DNA of 64,000 bases from Burkholderiales bacterium (GCA_020354665.1 CP070653.1:2504592-2568591); one strand, 5' to 3'; shown: positions 50,843 through 63,820, counted from the stretch's first letter. The notes: generated from the sequence alone by a model not told the origin. Translations and numbers: made by a program.

Positions 50843-51529
50843 ATGGCTACTCATCTCGACCTCGAAGAGCAGGAACAGCTCGATCAGCTCAAGTCGTTCT
50901 GGAGCCAGTACGGCAACCTGATCACCTGGGCGCTGATACTGGCCTTGGGCGCCTATGCGGCCTGGAACGGCTGGAATTGGTGGCAGCGTGAGCAGGCGGC
51001 CAAGGCCGCGGCATTGTTCGATGAGCTCGACCGCGCCGCGCAGGCGGGCGATGCCGACAAGGCGGGGCGCGCCTTCAACGATCTGAAGGACCGCTACGCA
51101 GGCACAGCCTTTGCCGAGCAAGGCGGGTTGCTCGCGGCGAAGGTGCAGGCCGAAAAGGGCAATAACGACGCTGCTCGCGCATCGCTGGGCTGGGTCGCCG
51201 ATCACGCCGTCGAAACGGAGTACCGCACGGTCGCGCGGCTACGCCTGTCCGGCATGCTGATGGATGCGAAGCAGTACGAAGCTGCGCTCAAGACCCTCGA
51301 TGCCGCCGCGTCGCCGGCTTTCGAGGCGCTCGTGGCCGACCGGCGTGGCGACGCCCTGCTCGCAATGGGCCGCAAGGACGAGGCGAGGGCGGCCTACGAG
51401 AAGGCCTGGAAAACAATGGACAGCAGTGTCGAGTACCGTCGCCTGATCGAGGCCAAGCTCGCGGCGCTCGGGGCGGCGGCGACGACGGCCGCAACTCCTG
51501 CGTCCAGCGCCTCGGGGGCCAAACCGTGA
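50843..51529 (+). CDS. YfgM-family tetratricopeptide membrane protein
   Basis: A 228-residue protein with a cytoplasmic N-terminus (MATHLDLEEQEQLDQLKSFWSQYGN), one membrane helix (LITWALILALGAYAAW, about 26-42) and a periplasmic helical TPR-like domain (DUF2133/YfgM). E. coli YfgM is an ancillary SecYEG-associated protein linked to periplasmic chaperones. Between hisS and bamB, its usual position. The tail is Ala/Ser/Thr-rich, and its stop overlaps the GTG of bamB. Confidence 0.87.
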   Translation: MATHLDLEEQEQLDQLKSFWSQYGNLITWALILALGAYAAWNGWNWWQREQAAKAAALFDELDRAAQAGDADKAGRAFNDLKDRYAGTAFAEQGGLLAAKVQAEKGNNDAARASLGWVADHAVETEYRTVARLRLSGMLMDAKQYEAALKTLDAAASPAFEALVADRRGDALLAMGRKDEARAAYEKAWKTMDSSVEYRRLIEAKLAALGAAATTAATPASSASGAKP

Positions 51530-52644
51530 CGGCTGTCGGGCCACGGGTGCTGCTGCTCGCAGCGGCAGCGGTGATCGCGGCCTGTGCCAGCAGCGAGAAG
51601 CCCAAGCCCGCACCGCTTGAGCCGCTCACCGCGCAGATTGCCGGCCGCCAGGTCTGGAGCGCGCGCGTCGACCGGATCGACTTCCCGCTCACCATTGCGG
51701 TGAACAACGACGTGTTCATGGTGGCGGGCCGTGACGGCACGGTGCGTGCACTACGCGCCACCGACGGCACTGAGGTCTGGCGCGGCTCGGCCGGCGCGCT
51801 GCTGACCGCAGGCGTCGGCAGCGACGGGCGCTTTGCCGCGGTGGTGACGCGCGACAACGAACTTGTGGTGCTTGAGGGCGGGTCCGTCAAGTGGCGCGCA
51901 CGGCTCGCGTCGCGGGTCACGACAGCGCCGCTGGTTGCGGGCGAGCGCGTGTTCGTGATGGGCGTGGACCGCGCGGTCCAAGCCTTTGACGCGCTGGACG
52001 GCCGTCGCCTGTGGACGCTGCAAAGGCCCGGCGATCCGTTGACGCTGCTGCAGCGCGGCGTGCTCGCACCGTTCGGGGACACCTTGCTGGCGGGACAGGG
52101 ATCACGGCTGGCCGGGGTCGACCCCTTGCGGGGGACGGTGCGGTGGGAGGTGGCGGTGGCGACGCCGCGCGGTACCAACGAGGTTGAACGGCTCGCCGAC
52201 CTGGTCGGACCGGCGGTGCGGCAGGGCGATCGGGTGTGCGCGCGAGCCTTCCAGTCAGCGGTCGGCTGCGTCGATGCGCTGCGCGGCGTGCTGCTCTGGA
52301 ACCGAAACACCGGAGGTACCGAGGCGGTGGGGGGCAATGCGCAGATCATTGTCGGCGCCGACGCGAGCTGCCGTGTCACGGCCTGGAAAGCTGACAGCGG
52401 AGAGGTCGCTTGGACGCACGAGCGGCTGCTCCATCGCGAACTGAGCGCTCCGCTGGTCGTTGGACCGACGGCTGTGTTTGGCGATGTGGAGGGTTATGTG
52501 CATTTCCTCTCCACAGTCGACGGCCAGACGCTGCTGCGGCTGGGTACCGACGGATCAGCGGTCGTTGCGCCGCCGGTGCTCGCCGGAACGACGATCCTGG
52601 TGGCAACGCGCGCCGGCGGGCTGTTCGCATTTCGTCCGCAGTAG
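51526..52644 (+). CDS. bamB: Outer membrane protein assembly factor BamB (lipoprotein)
   Basis: Beta-propeller lipoprotein of the BAM complex. The lipobox VIAAC gives lipidated Cys20. The mature part holds PQQ-like blades with recurring patterns such as [39 protein letters not shown] and [18 protein letters not shown]. The 372 residues match. The GTG start overlaps the yfgM stop (GTGA), so coupling is likely. der follows after 29 bases. Confidence 0.93.
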   Translation: MTAVGPRVLLLAAAAVIAACASSEKPKPAPLEPLTAQIAGRQVWSARVDRIDFPLTIAVNNDVFMVAGRDGTVRALRATDGTEVWRGSAGALLTAGVGSDGRFAAVVTRDNELVVLEGGSVKWRARLASRVTTAPLVAGERVFVMGVDRAVQAFDALDGRRLWTLQRPGDPLTLLQRGVLAPFGDTLLAGQGSRLAGVDPLRGTVRWEVAVATPRGTNEVERLADLVGPAVRQGDRVCARAFQSAVGCVDALRGVLLWNRNTGGTEAVGGNAQIIVGADASCRVTAWKADSGEVAWTHERLLHRELSAPLVVGPTAVFGDVEGYVHFLSTVDGQTLLRLGTDGSAVVAPPVLAGTTILVATRAGGLFAFRPQ

Positions 52645-52673
52645 CGCGAACAGGTCCTCGCTGGAGTCGGCGC

Positions 52674-54014
52674 ATGAAGCCGGTCATCGCCTTGGTCGGC
52701 CGGCCCAATGTGGGCAAGTCCACGCTGTTCAACCGGCTCACCAGGAGCCGCGATGCGATCGTCGCCGACTACGCGGGCTTGACGCGCGACCGCCACTACG
52801 GTGACGCGCACGCAGGTGGGCGTTCATTCATTGTCATTGACACGGGCGGCTTCGAGCCCGACGCAGAAGCCGGCATCTTCCATGAAATGGGCAAGCAGAC
52901 CCGCCAGGCGGTCGCTGAAGCGGACGTGATCGTGTTTGTCGTCGATGTTCGTGCCGGGCTGTCTGAAGCGGACCGCGAGATCGCTCGCTATCTGCGCGGT
53001 ACCTGCAAGCGGATCGTGCTGGCCGCGAACAAGGCTGAAGGCATGGCGGACGGCGTGCGCCTGGCTGAGTTTCACGAGCTTGGCATCGGCGAGCCGCTGC
53101 CAGTGTCGGCGGCGCATGGCCAGGGTATCCGTAGCCTCGTCGATGCGGCGTTGGACGGGCTCGGGACGGCCGACGAGGCGTCGGTGGAGTCGCCGCAGCC
53201 TGGCGCGCCGATCCGCTTGGCGGTGGCCGGCCGTCCGAACGTCGGCAAGAGCACCCTCGTCAACGCTTGGCTGGGCGAGGAACGGCTGGTGGTTTTCGAT
53301 CAGGCGGGCACGACGCGCGACGCCATCCACGTGCCGTTCGAGCGCGGGGGGCGCAAATTCGAGCTGATCGACACCGCCGGGCTGCGCCGCAAGGGCCGGG
53401 TGTTCGAGTCGATCGAGAAGTTCTCCGTCGTCAAGACGCTGCAGGCGATCGCCGATGCGAACGTGGTCGTCCTGCTGCTCGACGCGACGCAGGGGGTGGC
53501 CGACCAGGACGCACACATCGCCGGCTACGTCGTCGAAGCTGGGCGCGCGGTCGTGGTGGCCATCAACAAGTGGGATGCTGTCGACAGCTATCAGCGTCAG
53601 CTGGTGGAGCGGTCGATCGCGCAGCGACTTGCATTTCTGCGCTTTGCCCCCATCCTGCACATATCGGCGGCCAAGCGGCAGGGGCTGGGCCCGCTATGGA
53701 AAGCAATCAACGAGGCCTGGGCATCGGCCACGCGCAAGTTGCCCACGCCGATATTGACGCGCGTCCTGCACGAGGCGGTCGCCCACCAGGCCCCGCGACG
53801 GTCCGGGATGTTCCGTCCCAAGCTGCGTTATGCGCACCAGGGCGGGCAGAACCCGCCGATCATCGTGGTGCATGGCAACTCGCTGGAGCAGGTAACCGAT
53901 GCGTACAAGCGCTACCTGGAGGGCCGGTTCTGCGCGCACTTCAAGCTGACCGGCACGCCGCTGCGTATCGAGATGCGATCGTCGCGGAACCCATTTCGCG
54001 AAAAGGATTCCTAA
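52674..54014 (+). CDS. der: Ribosome-associated GTPase Der (EngA)
   Basis: Essential double-GTPase needed for 50S subunit maturation. Two G domains are seen: the first with G1 GRPNVGKS at residues 8-15 and DTGGFEPDA, the second with GRPNVGKS at about 186-193, [11 protein letters not shown] and NKWD. The C-terminal KH-like domain contains [22 protein letters not shown]. In the first domain the G4 motif reads AANKAEG rather than the usual NKxD, as in many Der proteins (NKxE). Length 446 is normal. Confidence 0.96.
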   Translation: MKPVIALVGRPNVGKSTLFNRLTRSRDAIVADYAGLTRDRHYGDAHAGGRSFIVIDTGGFEPDAEAGIFHEMGKQTRQAVAEADVIVFVVDVRAGLSEADREIARYLRGTCKRIVLAANKAEGMADGVRLAEFHELGIGEPLPVSAAHGQGIRSLVDAALDGLGTADEASVESPQPGAPIRLAVAGRPNVGKSTLVNAWLGEERLVVFDQAGTTRDAIHVPFERGGRKFELIDTAGLRRKGRVFESIEKFSVVKTLQAIADANVVVLLLDATQGVADQDAHIAGYVVEAGRAVVVAINKWDAVDSYQRQLVERSIAQRLAFLRFAPILHISAAKRQGLGPLWKAINEAWASATRKLPTPILTRVLHEAVAHQAPRRSGMFRPKLRYAHQGGQNPPIIVVHGNSLEQVTDAYKRYLEGRFCAHFKLTGTPLRIEMRSSRNPFREKDS

Positions 54015-54083
54015 CAGAATGTCCTCGCAGGCAGAGGGCTGTGTTAACGTAAAAGCCTACTTTCCCAAAACACGGAGCATATC

Positions 54084-54326
54084 GTGAGCAACAAAGGGCA
54101 ACTCCTACAAGACCCGTTTTTGAACCTGCTGCGCAAGGAACACGTGCCGGTGTCGATCTACCTCGTCAACGGCATCAAGTTGCAGGGCCACATCGAATCG
54201 TTTGACCAGTATGTGGTGCTCCTGCGCAATACAGTCACGCAGATGGTCTACAAGCACGCCATCTCGACCGTGGTGCCGGGCCGGGCCGTGAACTTCCACG
54301 CCGGCGAATCAAACGAAGGCTCGTGA
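54084..54326 (+). CDS. hfq: RNA chaperone Hfq
   Basis: Hexameric Sm-like RNA chaperone mediating sRNA-mRNA pairing. Sm1 motif [18 protein letters not shown] and Sm2 motif [10 protein letters not shown] are intact; the distal-face residues in LLQDPFLN and the short tail give 80 residues, a usual beta/gammaproteobacterial core length. The start is GTG at 54084 with GGAG at the proper distance. Followed at once by hflX, with overlap (GTGA), the conserved hfq-hflX-hflK-hflC order. Confidence 0.97.
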   Translation: MSNKGQLLQDPFLNLLRKEHVPVSIYLVNGIKLQGHIESFDQYVVLLRNTVTQMVYKHAISTVVPGRAVNFHAGESNEGS

Positions 54327-55597
54327 GGCCGCGCCGCGGTGCTGACGACCCTACTGGCTTGACGATCGACCAGAGCCAGGCGCTGGCGCCGGCGGGGGCT
54401 GCGCGAGCCGTGCTGGTCGGCGTGGACTTGCCCGGCGCGGTGTCGCCCTTCGACGATACCCTCGACGAACTGGCGCTGCTCGCGCAGAGCGCGGGCGACG
54501 AGCCGGTGGCGCGCATCGTGACGCGGCGCAAGTCGCCGGACGCGGCGCTGTTCGTTGGTGCCGGCAAGGCGGGCGAGATCAAGGCGCTGGTCGACCTGCA
54601 TCAGGCGCAGGGCGTCATCTTTGACCAGCCGCTCTCTCCGGTGCAGCAGCGCAACCTCGAGCGCGTGCTTGGCGTGCCCGTGGCCGATCGAACCGCGCTC
54701 ATTCTGGATATCTTCGCCGACCGCGCCCAGAGCCACGAGGGCAAGCTGCAAGTGGAGCTCGCGCGCTTGCAGTACCTTTCGACGCGGCTGGTGCGTCGCT
54801 GGAGCCACCTCGAGCGCCAGCGCGGCGGCATCGGTGCGCGTGGCGGCCCCGGCGAGCGCCAGATCGAGCTGGACAGACGCATGATCGGCGAGCGCATCAA
54901 GACGCTGAAGACACGGCTGGAGAAGGTCAAGCGTCAGCACCAGACGCAGCGCCGCTCGCGTGAACGCAGCGGTACGTTTCGGATCTCGCTGGTCGGCTAC
55001 ACCAATGCCGGCAAGTCGACGCTGTTCAATGGCCTTGTCAAGGCGCGTGCCTACGCTGCCGACCAGCTGTTCGCGACGCTGGACACGACGACGCGCGCCC
55101 TGTGGTTGCAGGACATCGAGCGCACGGTGTCGCTTTCCGACACCGTCGGCTTCATCCGGGACCTCCCGCACAAGCTGGTGCAAGCCTTCCAGGCGACGCT
55201 GACGGAGGCCGCCGATGCGGATCTGTTGCTGCACGTCGTCGATGCGTCGAGTCCACTGGCGGCCGAGCAGATGGCCGACGTGGAACGCGTGCTGAGTGAG
55301 ATCGGCGCCGGGCACATCATGCAGATCCTGGTATTCAACAAGATCGACCTGCTTGCGCCATCCCAGCGTCCGCGCGTCGCGGTTGATGCGATCGAGCGTC
55401 CCGGTGGCGAGCGGGCGGCGCGGGTATTCGTCAGCGCGGCCAGCGGCGAGGGGCTCGATGTGTTGCGGCGTTGCATTGCCGATGCGGTGCGCTCGACCAA
55501 TCACGCCACGGCCGCTGGCGAGGAGGCCACCGGAGCCGCGGAGGTTACGATGCATGCTGAACTGGACGGTCAAGCGTGGCCGCCGACCGGAACGTGA
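54323..55597 (+). CDS. hflX: GTPase HflX
   Basis: Ribosome-splitting/rescue GTPase of the Obg-HflX superfamily, 424 residues. The N-terminal nucleotide-binding domain is followed by the helical linker with the Gly-rich [19 protein letters not shown], then the G domain with G1 [29 protein letters not shown] (G3) and NKIDLL (G4). The GTG start overlaps the hfq stop. A candidate alternative start was not found nearby. Confidence 0.94.
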   Translation: MRPRRGADDPTGLTIDQSQALAPAGAARAVLVGVDLPGAVSPFDDTLDELALLAQSAGDEPVARIVTRRKSPDAALFVGAGKAGEIKALVDLHQAQGVIFDQPLSPVQQRNLERVLGVPVADRTALILDIFADRAQSHEGKLQVELARLQYLSTRLVRRWSHLERQRGGIGARGGPGERQIELDRRMIGERIKTLKTRLEKVKRQHQTQRRSRERSGTFRISLVGYTNAGKSTLFNGLVKARAYAADQLFATLDTTTRALWLQDIERTVSLSDTVGFIRDLPHKLVQAFQATLTEAADADLLLHVVDASSPLAAEQMADVERVLSEIGAGHIMQILVFNKIDLLAPSQRPRVAVDAIERPGGERAARVFVSAASGEGLDVLRRCIADAVRSTNHATAAGEEATGAAEVTMHAELDGQAWPPTGT

Positions 55598-55614
55598 AGC
55601 GCAGGAAACTGACG

Positions 55615-56919
55615 ATGACCACCGACGATCCGCCTACAAGCAGCGCTGGTACCCCTGGCCGCTGGAAATCCGCGGGGGCGGCAATGGCCGCACTGATCGC
55701 CGGCGCGGTCTCGCGCGGGCGGCCGGGCCGGCCCTGGATGGCCAGCAACGGCAACCGCAACGAAGGGCCGCCCGACCTCGACGAGCTGTGGCGTGACTTC
55801 AATCGCAAACTCTCCGGTTTGCTCGGCGGTCGCGGCGGCGGCCGGCGCCCCACGGACGGCGGCGGTGGCGGGCCGAACTTCCAGCCGGGCATGAAGAGCG
55901 CGGGCGTCGGTACGGGGCTGATTGCCGGCGTCGTCGCGCTGGTCTGGCTCGGCAGCGGTTTCTTCATCGTCCAGGAGGGCCATCAGGCGGTGGTCACGTC
56001 GTTCGGGCGCTTCTCTCACACGGTGGACGCGGGCTTCCAGTACCGCTGGCCCTACCCGTTCCAGGCGCATGAAACGGTGGCCGTCACGCAGCTGCGGTCG
56101 GTCGACGTCGGCCGCAACGCGGTGGTGCAGGGCACGGGCCTGCGCGACTCATCGATGCTTACCGAGGATGAGAACATCGTCGATATCCGCTTCACGGTGC
56201 AGTACCGGCTGAAGAACGCGCGTGAGTACCTGTTCGAGAACCGCAACCCTGATGAGGCCGTCCTGCAGGCCGCCGAGTCGGCGGTGCGCGAGATTGTCGG
56301 GCGCAGCAAGGTCGATTCGGTGCTCTACGAGCAGCGCGACGCGATCGCCGCCGACCTGGTCAAGTCGATCCAGTCGCAGCTCGACCGGCTCAATGCTGGC
56401 ATCGTGATCGGCAACGTGAACGTGCAGAACGTGCAGGTCCCCGAGCAGGTGCAGGCCGCGTTCAATGATGCGGTCAAGGCCGGGGCCGACCGCGATCGCT
56501 TGAAGAACGAAGGCGACGCCTATGCCAGCGACGTGATTCCGAAGGCCCAGGGCGCGGCCGCGCGGCTGCGTGAGGAGGCCGACGGCTACCGCGCGCGCGT
56601 GATCGCCACCGCCGAAGGCGATGCACAGCGCTTCAAGCAGGTGCTGGCGGAGTACGAGAAGGCGCCGGCGGTCACGCGCGAACGGCTTTATCTCGATGCG
56701 ATGGCCCAGATCTACAGCAACGTCAGCAAGGTGATGGTCGAATCGCGCAATGGATCGAACCTGCTGTACCTGCCGCTGGACAAGCTGATGCAGCAGGCAA
56801 CGACGTCGGGCGAGGGCCCGCCGGCACAGACCGCGCCGAGGCCGGATCCGGGCGGCAGCAGCGCCGTCGACGCACGTACGCGGGACAACCAGCGCAGCCG
56901 CGAGCGCGAGAGCCGCTGA
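55615..56919 (+). CDS. hflK: FtsH protease modulator HflK
   Basis: SPFH/band 7 membrane protein forming, with HflC, the large periplasmic HflKC cage that modulates FtsH. A Gly-rich cytoplasmic N-terminus (GGRGGGRRP) precedes one membrane helix (LIAGVVALVWLGSGFFIV), the band 7 domain (GHQAVVTSFGRFSHTVDAGFQYRWPYPF in segments) and a coiled coil. I chose ATG 55615 because AGGAAAC precedes it and it avoids the hflX overlap; GTG 55576 would add 13 residues. hflC follows after 21 bases. Confidence 0.92.
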   Translation: MTTDDPPTSSAGTPGRWKSAGAAMAALIAGAVSRGRPGRPWMASNGNRNEGPPDLDELWRDFNRKLSGLLGGRGGGRRPTDGGGGGPNFQPGMKSAGVGTGLIAGVVALVWLGSGFFIVQEGHQAVVTSFGRFSHTVDAGFQYRWPYPFQAHETVAVTQLRSVDVGRNAVVQGTGLRDSSMLTEDENIVDIRFTVQYRLKNAREYLFENRNPDEAVLQAAESAVREIVGRSKVDSVLYEQRDAIAADLVKSIQSQLDRLNAGIVIGNVNVQNVQVPEQVQAAFNDAVKAGADRDRLKNEGDAYASDVIPKAQGAAARLREEADGYRARVIATAEGDAQRFKQVLAEYEKAPAVTRERLYLDAMAQIYSNVSKVMVESRNGSNLLYLPLDKLMQQATTSGEGPPAQTAPRPDPGGSSAVDARTRDNQRSRERESR

Positions 56920-56940
56920 AGCCAGGAGGAGGGTGAGTCG

Positions 56941-57855
56941 ATGAATCGAATCGCGGTCACGATTGCCGGCCTGCTGGTCGTTCTGTTTGCGGTGTCGTCG
57001 ACGCTGTTCATTGTCGACCAGCGGCAGGTCGGCGTGGTGTTCGCGCTCGGCGAGATCAAGGAGGTGATCACCGAGCCGGGACTGAAGTGGAAATTGCCGC
57101 CGCCGTTCCAGAACGTCGTGTTCCTCGACCGGCGCATCCAGACGCTCGACAGCCCCGAGACGCGCCCGATCTTCACTGCCGAGAAGAAGACCCTCCTGAT
57201 CGACTGGCTGGTCAAGTGGCGCATTGCCGAGCCGCGGCAGTTCATCCGCAACAACGGGGTGGACTTCCGCAACCTCGAGAACAGGCTGGCGCCGGTGGTG
57301 CAGGCGGCCTTCAACGAGGTGGTCACGCGGCGCACCGTGCGCGGCATGCTGGCGACCGAACGCGAACAAGTGATGAACAACGTGCGCGAACGGCTGTCGG
57401 ATGAAGCCCAGCAGTTCGGCATCGAGGTGCTGGACGTGCGCGTCAAGCGTGTGGACTTTGTCGCCGACATCACCGATTCCGTCTACCGTCGCATGGAGTC
57501 CGAGCGCAAGCGTGTGGCCAATGAGCTGCGCTCGCAGGGTGCGGCCGAGGGCGAAAAGATCCGGGCGGATGCCGACAGGCAGCGCGAGGTCATCGTTGCC
57601 GAGGCCTATCGCGACGCGCAGAAGCTCAAGGGTGAGGGCGACGCGAAGGCATCGGCGCTGTATGCCGAAGCGTTCGGGCGCGATCCGCAGTTCGCGAGCT
57701 TCTACCGCAGCCTGGATGCGTACCGAGCGAGTTTTCGCAGCAAGTCAGACCTGCTGGTACTCGACCCGTCGAGCGATTTCTTCCGGGCGATGCGTGGTGC
57801 CGCATCGTCGTCGCGCTCCAGCTCCTCGAAGGCGGGCGACGGCGCGTCGCGGTGA
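56941..57855 (+). CDS. hflC: FtsH protease modulator HflC
   Basis: Partner of HflK in the HflKC-FtsH complex. N-terminal membrane anchor (VTIAGLLVVLFAVSSTLFIV), band 7 domain with VVFALGEIKEVITEPGLKWKLPPPFQNV and NRLAPVVQAAFNEVV, then an alanine/lysine/glutamate-rich coiled coil (EKIRADADRQREVIVAEAYRDA). The 304 residues match the family. GGAGG precedes the start. Confidence 0.95.
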   Translation: MNRIAVTIAGLLVVLFAVSSTLFIVDQRQVGVVFALGEIKEVITEPGLKWKLPPPFQNVVFLDRRIQTLDSPETRPIFTAEKKTLLIDWLVKWRIAEPRQFIRNNGVDFRNLENRLAPVVQAAFNEVVTRRTVRGMLATEREQVMNNVRERLSDEAQQFGIEVLDVRVKRVDFVADITDSVYRRMESERKRVANELRSQGAAEGEKIRADADRQREVIVAEAYRDAQKLKGEGDAKASALYAEAFGRDPQFASFYRSLDAYRASFRSKSDLLVLDPSSDFFRAMRGAASSSRSSSSKAGDGASR

Positions 57856-57876
57856 CCTTCGGCGGCGGCGAACATC

Positions 57877-58065
57877 ATGGGTGAGCTCTGGATCAGTGCG
57901 TTTGCGCTGATGCTGGTGATCGAGGGTCTGCTGCCCTTTTTCAGTCCGCAGACCTGGCGCAATGTGTTCGTTCGCGCGCTGCGCATGTCCGATGGCCAGA
58001 TCCGGTTCCTTGGCCTGACGAGCATGCTCGTCGGCGTGGTGCTGCTGCTGCTGTTCGGGTCCTGA
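57877..58065 (+). CDS. DUF2065-family small membrane protein
   Basis: A 62-residue protein with two predicted membrane helices ([17 protein letters not shown] and [18 protein letters not shown]) separated by [20 protein letters not shown], the DUF2065 pattern. Its function is unknown. It lies in its usual place between hflC and hisZ, 21 bases after hflC, suggesting a link with HflKC. Confidence 0.88.
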   Translation: MGELWISAFALMLVIEGLLPFFSPQTWRNVFVRALRMSDGQIRFLGLTSMLVGVVLLLLFGS

Positions 58066-58147
58066 GCCAAGCCGCCGGACCCGGCGCAGCGGCGAGCGCC
58101 GCTCGGAGCGACCCGTACAATGTTTGCTTTGCACATCGGTGGCTTTG

Positions 58148-60695
<2,548 letters not shown>

Positions 60696-60726
60696 TCGCG
60701 CCAGCCCATCGACCCGAGGAGACCGC

Positions 60727-61248
60727 ATGCTCACCGACGACGGCAAACACCTCTACGTCTCGTGGGACGAATACCACATGTTGATCGAGCGGCTGGCGCT
60801 CAAGGTGGCGGCGTCGCAGTGGAAGTTCGACCAGATCCTGTGCCTGGCGCGTGGCGGCATGCGGCCGGGCGACGTGCTGTCGCGTGTCTTCGACAAGCCG
60901 TTGGCGATCATGTCGACCAGCTCCTACCGGTCTGACGGCGGCACGATCCAGGGACGCCTCGAAATGGCCAAGTACATCACCATGCCCAAGGGCGATCTGG
61001 CCGGACGGATCTTGCTGGTGGACGACCTGGCCGATTCGGGCATGACGTTGAAGGCGGTCGTCGAGCGGCTGCGCGGCATGCCGGCGATCGCGGAATTGCG
61101 CTCGGCCGTGATCTGGACCAAGGGCGTCTCGACCTACACGCCCGATTACTTCGTCGAGCACCTGTCGACAAGCCCCTGGATCCACCAGCCTTTCGAGGAG
61201 TACGACACGCTGCGCCCCGAGGGGCTGGCCAAGAAGTTCGCCGTCTGA
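60727..61248 (+). CDS. Phosphoribosyltransferase (purine-type, Gpt-like)
   Basis: A 173-residue type I phosphoribosyltransferase. The PRPP-binding motif ILLVDDLADSGMTL is clear and ILCLARGGMRPGDVLSRVF matches the first conserved loop. Neighbouring purA suggests a purine salvage role (xanthine, guanine or hypoxanthine), which is inferred; the base specificity cannot be read from the sequence. AGGAGA precedes the start. A tRNA gene on the opposite strand follows. Confidence 0.85.
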   Translation: MLTDDGKHLYVSWDEYHMLIERLALKVAASQWKFDQILCLARGGMRPGDVLSRVFDKPLAIMSTSSYRSDGGTIQGRLEMAKYITMPKGDLAGRILLVDDLADSGMTLKAVVERLRGMPAIAELRSAVIWTKGVSTYTPDYFVEHLSTSPWIHQPFEEYDTLRPEGLAKKFAV

Positions 61249-61381
61249 CGTGAATCCCCCGAATCACCTTCGCGCGACCGGGCGTCGCCGAGACAACGAG
61301 CGGGTCGCCTGCGCGGCGGTCCTGCGGCTGGATTTGCTTGAGTCGCCACGGCTCGTGCAAGAAAAAGTCGAACCGCTGAAA

Positions 61382-61409
61382 TGCAAAAGGCCCGCGCCGA
61401 ACGCAGGCC
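61382..61409 (-). terminator. Rho-independent terminator of tRNA-Leu(CAG)
   Basis: On the minus strand GGCCTGCG, loop TTCGG, CGCGGGCC (61409 to 61389; eight pairs with one G-U) is followed by TTTTGC, starting 14 bases after the tRNA. Confidence 0.8.
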
Positions 61410-61422
61410 TCAAATCAACCGC

Positions 61423-61507
<85 letters not shown>

Positions 61508-61561
61508 CGGCAACGAAGCGAGAAATATATCATCAAGGCATCTACTCTCTCTGCTCCTGCC

Positions 61562-63808
61562 GTGACGGCAGGAGCGGCGCTGCTCAGTGAAGTCGAAGGC
61601 AGCGTGATCGGCCATCGCGACGGTCACGGGTTCGTACGCACCGGCGATCCCGGCAGCGTCGACATCTACCTCTCGCCACAGGAGATGCGCGCCGTCCTGC
61701 ACCGCGACCGCGTGCGCGTGCGCGTCGTCCGCTTCGACCGCAAGGGTCGACCCGAGGGGCGCGTGCTCGAAATCCTGGAGCGCAAGCGTGCGCCGATCAT
61801 CGGCCGGCTGCTGCACGAAGCCGGTAGCTGGCTCGTCGCGCCCGAGGACAAGCGCTACGGACAGGACATCCTGGTGCCCAAGAACGCGACCGCCAACGCG
61901 GCGGTTGGCCAGGTCGTCGCCGTCGAACTGACCGAGCCGCCGTCGATGTACTCGCAGCCGGTCGGTCGTGTCACCGAGGTGCTCGGCGAGATAGACGATC
62001 CGGGCATGGAGATCGAGATCGCGGTGCGCAAGTACGAAGTGCCGCATCGCTTCTCGCCGGAAGCGCTCGGCCAGGCGGCCAAGCTGCCCGACGCGTTCCG
62101 CCCGGCCGACCGACGTCATCGCGTGGACCTGACGGACGTTTCGCTGGTGACGATCGACGGCGAGGACGCGCGCGACTTCGACGATGCGGTCTACTGCGAG
62201 CCGCACAAGACCGGGCGCGGCAAGGGCGCGGCCGGCGGCTGGCGGCTGATTGTCGCGATCGCCGACGTGAGCCATTACGTCAGGCCTGGCGAGGCGATCG
62301 ACATCGACGCCTACGAGCGGGCCACGTCCGTGTACTTCCCGCGGCGCGTGATCCCGATGCTGCCGGAAAAGCTTTCCAACGGCCTGTGCTCGCTCAACCC
62401 CGAGCAGAACCGGCTGGCGATGGTCTGCGACATGCTGGTCGCGGAGAACGGCGAGATCGACGCCTACCAGTTCTTCCCCGCCGTGATCTGCTCGCACGCG
62501 CGGCTGACCTACACCGAAGTCGCCGCGCTGCTTGCGAACACGCGTGGCGCGGAAGCACAGCGCCGGCAGGATCTGCTGCCGCACCTGCTGAATCTCCACG
62601 ACGTCTACCGCGCGTTGCTCAAGCACCGGGGTGTGCGCGGTGCCGTCGATTTCGAGACGGTCGAGACGCAGATCGTCTGCGACGAGTCCGGACGGATCGA
62701 GAAGATCGTGCCGCGCGTGCGCAGCGAGGCGCATCGTCTGATCGAGGAGGCAATGCTCGCAGCGAACGTCTGCGCTGCGGATTTCATCGGACGCGCCAAG
62801 CATCCGTCGCTGTACCGGGTGCACGAGGGGCCCACGCCCGAGAAACGCGCCGCTTTGCAGGAGTATCTGAAAGCGCTCGGGTCGGGCTACCTGATCAGCG
62901 ACGAGCCCAAGCCCGCGGAGCTGCAGGCGATCGCCGAGGCTACGCGGGACCGGCCCGACGCCACGCAGATCCACTCGATGTTGCTGCGCTCGATGCAGCA
63001 GGCGATCTACACGCCGACCAACGTCGGTCACTTCGGCCTCGCCTACGACGCCTACACGCACTTCACGAGCCCGATCCGTCGTTATCCCGACCTGCTGGTG
63101 CATCGGGTGATCAAGGCGCTGCTCGGCGGCAAGCGCTACCACCTGCTATCGGGCAAGGTCGAACACATGCCCACGCCGCGACGCAGTGCGAAGGCCGGAC
63201 GCGCCCATCATGAGGAGGCCGAGCGCTGGGAGATGGCCGGTGCGCATTGCAGCGCCAACGAACGCCGCGCCGACGAGGCCTCGCGCGATGTCGAGGCGTG
63301 GCTGAAGTGCCGCTACATGCGCGAGCACCTGGGCGAGGAATTCGGTGGCACGGTCAACGCGGTGACCAGCTTCGGACTGTTCGTGCTGCTCGACGAGTTG
63401 TACGTCGAAGGGCTCGTCCACATCAGTGAGCTGGGCGGTGAGTACTACCGCTTCGATGAGGTGCGTCAGGAGCTGCGTGGTGAGCGCACGGGCATCCGCT
63501 ACGCGATCGGCACGCGCGTGCGCGTGCAGGTCAGCCGTGTGGACCTCGACGCCCGCAAGATCGACTTTCGCCTCGTCCGAGAGGAAGGCGGGTCGCGCCT
63601 GCCGTCGGGCACGCGAGCGACCCGGCGCGTCGCAAGGGGTCAACCAGAAGATGCCGAGGCGCAGCTCGATCGCGTCCGACATGCCGACCGCGCGCTGAAG
63701 CCGCGTGCTGCGCCCCGCGGTAAGGCCCCAGGTCGGGACCGGCGAAAGGGCGCTGCGTCGGCGGCGTCGCAGGACGCGGTGCAAGCCACGCCCCGCAAGC
63801 GGCGCTGA
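61562..63808 (+). CDS. rnr: Ribonuclease R, lacking the usual N-terminal helix-turn-helix region
   Basis: Processive 3'-5' exoribonuclease of the RNB family, active on structured RNA. From GTG 61562 the 748 residues begin directly at the cold-shock domain (EGSVIGHRDGHGFVR), which in E. coli RNase R lies near residue 85. The catalytic RNB domain shows TIDGEDARDFDDAVYC and YAHFTSPIRRYPDL-like YTHFTSPIRRYPDLLVHR; an S1 domain (GGTVNAVTSFGLFVLLDELYVEGLVHIS) and a basic Arg/Lys tail end it. No ATG and no ribosome-binding site precede GTG 61562; the tRNA-Leu lies 54 bases upstream. Confidence 0.9.
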   Translation: MTAGAALLSEVEGSVIGHRDGHGFVRTGDPGSVDIYLSPQEMRAVLHRDRVRVRVVRFDRKGRPEGRVLEILERKRAPIIGRLLHEAGSWLVAPEDKRYGQDILVPKNATANAAVGQVVAVELTEPPSMYSQPVGRVTEVLGEIDDPGMEIEIAVRKYEVPHRFSPEALGQAAKLPDAFRPADRRHRVDLTDVSLVTIDGEDARDFDDAVYCEPHKTGRGKGAAGGWRLIVAIADVSHYVRPGEAIDIDAYERATSVYFPRRVIPMLPEKLSNGLCSLNPEQNRLAMVCDMLVAENGEIDAYQFFPAVICSHARLTYTEVAALLANTRGAEAQRRQDLLPHLLNLHDVYRALLKHRGVRGAVDFETVETQIVCDESGRIEKIVPRVRSEAHRLIEEAMLAANVCAADFIGRAKHPSLYRVHEGPTPEKRAALQEYLKALGSGYLISDEPKPAELQAIAEATRDRPDATQIHSMLLRSMQQAIYTPTNVGHFGLAYDAYTHFTSPIRRYPDLLVHRVIKALLGGKRYHLLSGKVEHMPTPRRSAKAGRAHHEEAERWEMAGAHCSANERRADEASRDVEAWLKCRYMREHLGEEFGGTVNAVTSFGLFVLLDELYVEGLVHISELGGEYYRFDEVRQELRGERTGIRYAIGTRVRVQVSRVDLDARKIDFRLVREEGGSRLPSGTRATRRVARGQPEDAEAQLDRVRHADRALKPRAAPRGKAPGRDRRKGAASAASQDAVQATPRKRR

Positions 63809-63812
63809 AACC
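63726..63812 (+). repeat. Left arm of an 87-base inverted repeat (3' end of rnr)
   Basis: Covers the last 27 codons of rnr, the stop and four further bases. The reverse complement recurs at 63914-64000 with two substitutions. Spacer 101 bases. Confidence 0.9.
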
Positions 63813-63820
63813 GGACCTGT

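Noticed and set aside
58086..58110. GC hairpin (AGCGGC-GAGC-GCCGCT) before hisZ considered as terminator
   Set aside because: Only six base pairs and no T run; genes on both sides are co-directional.
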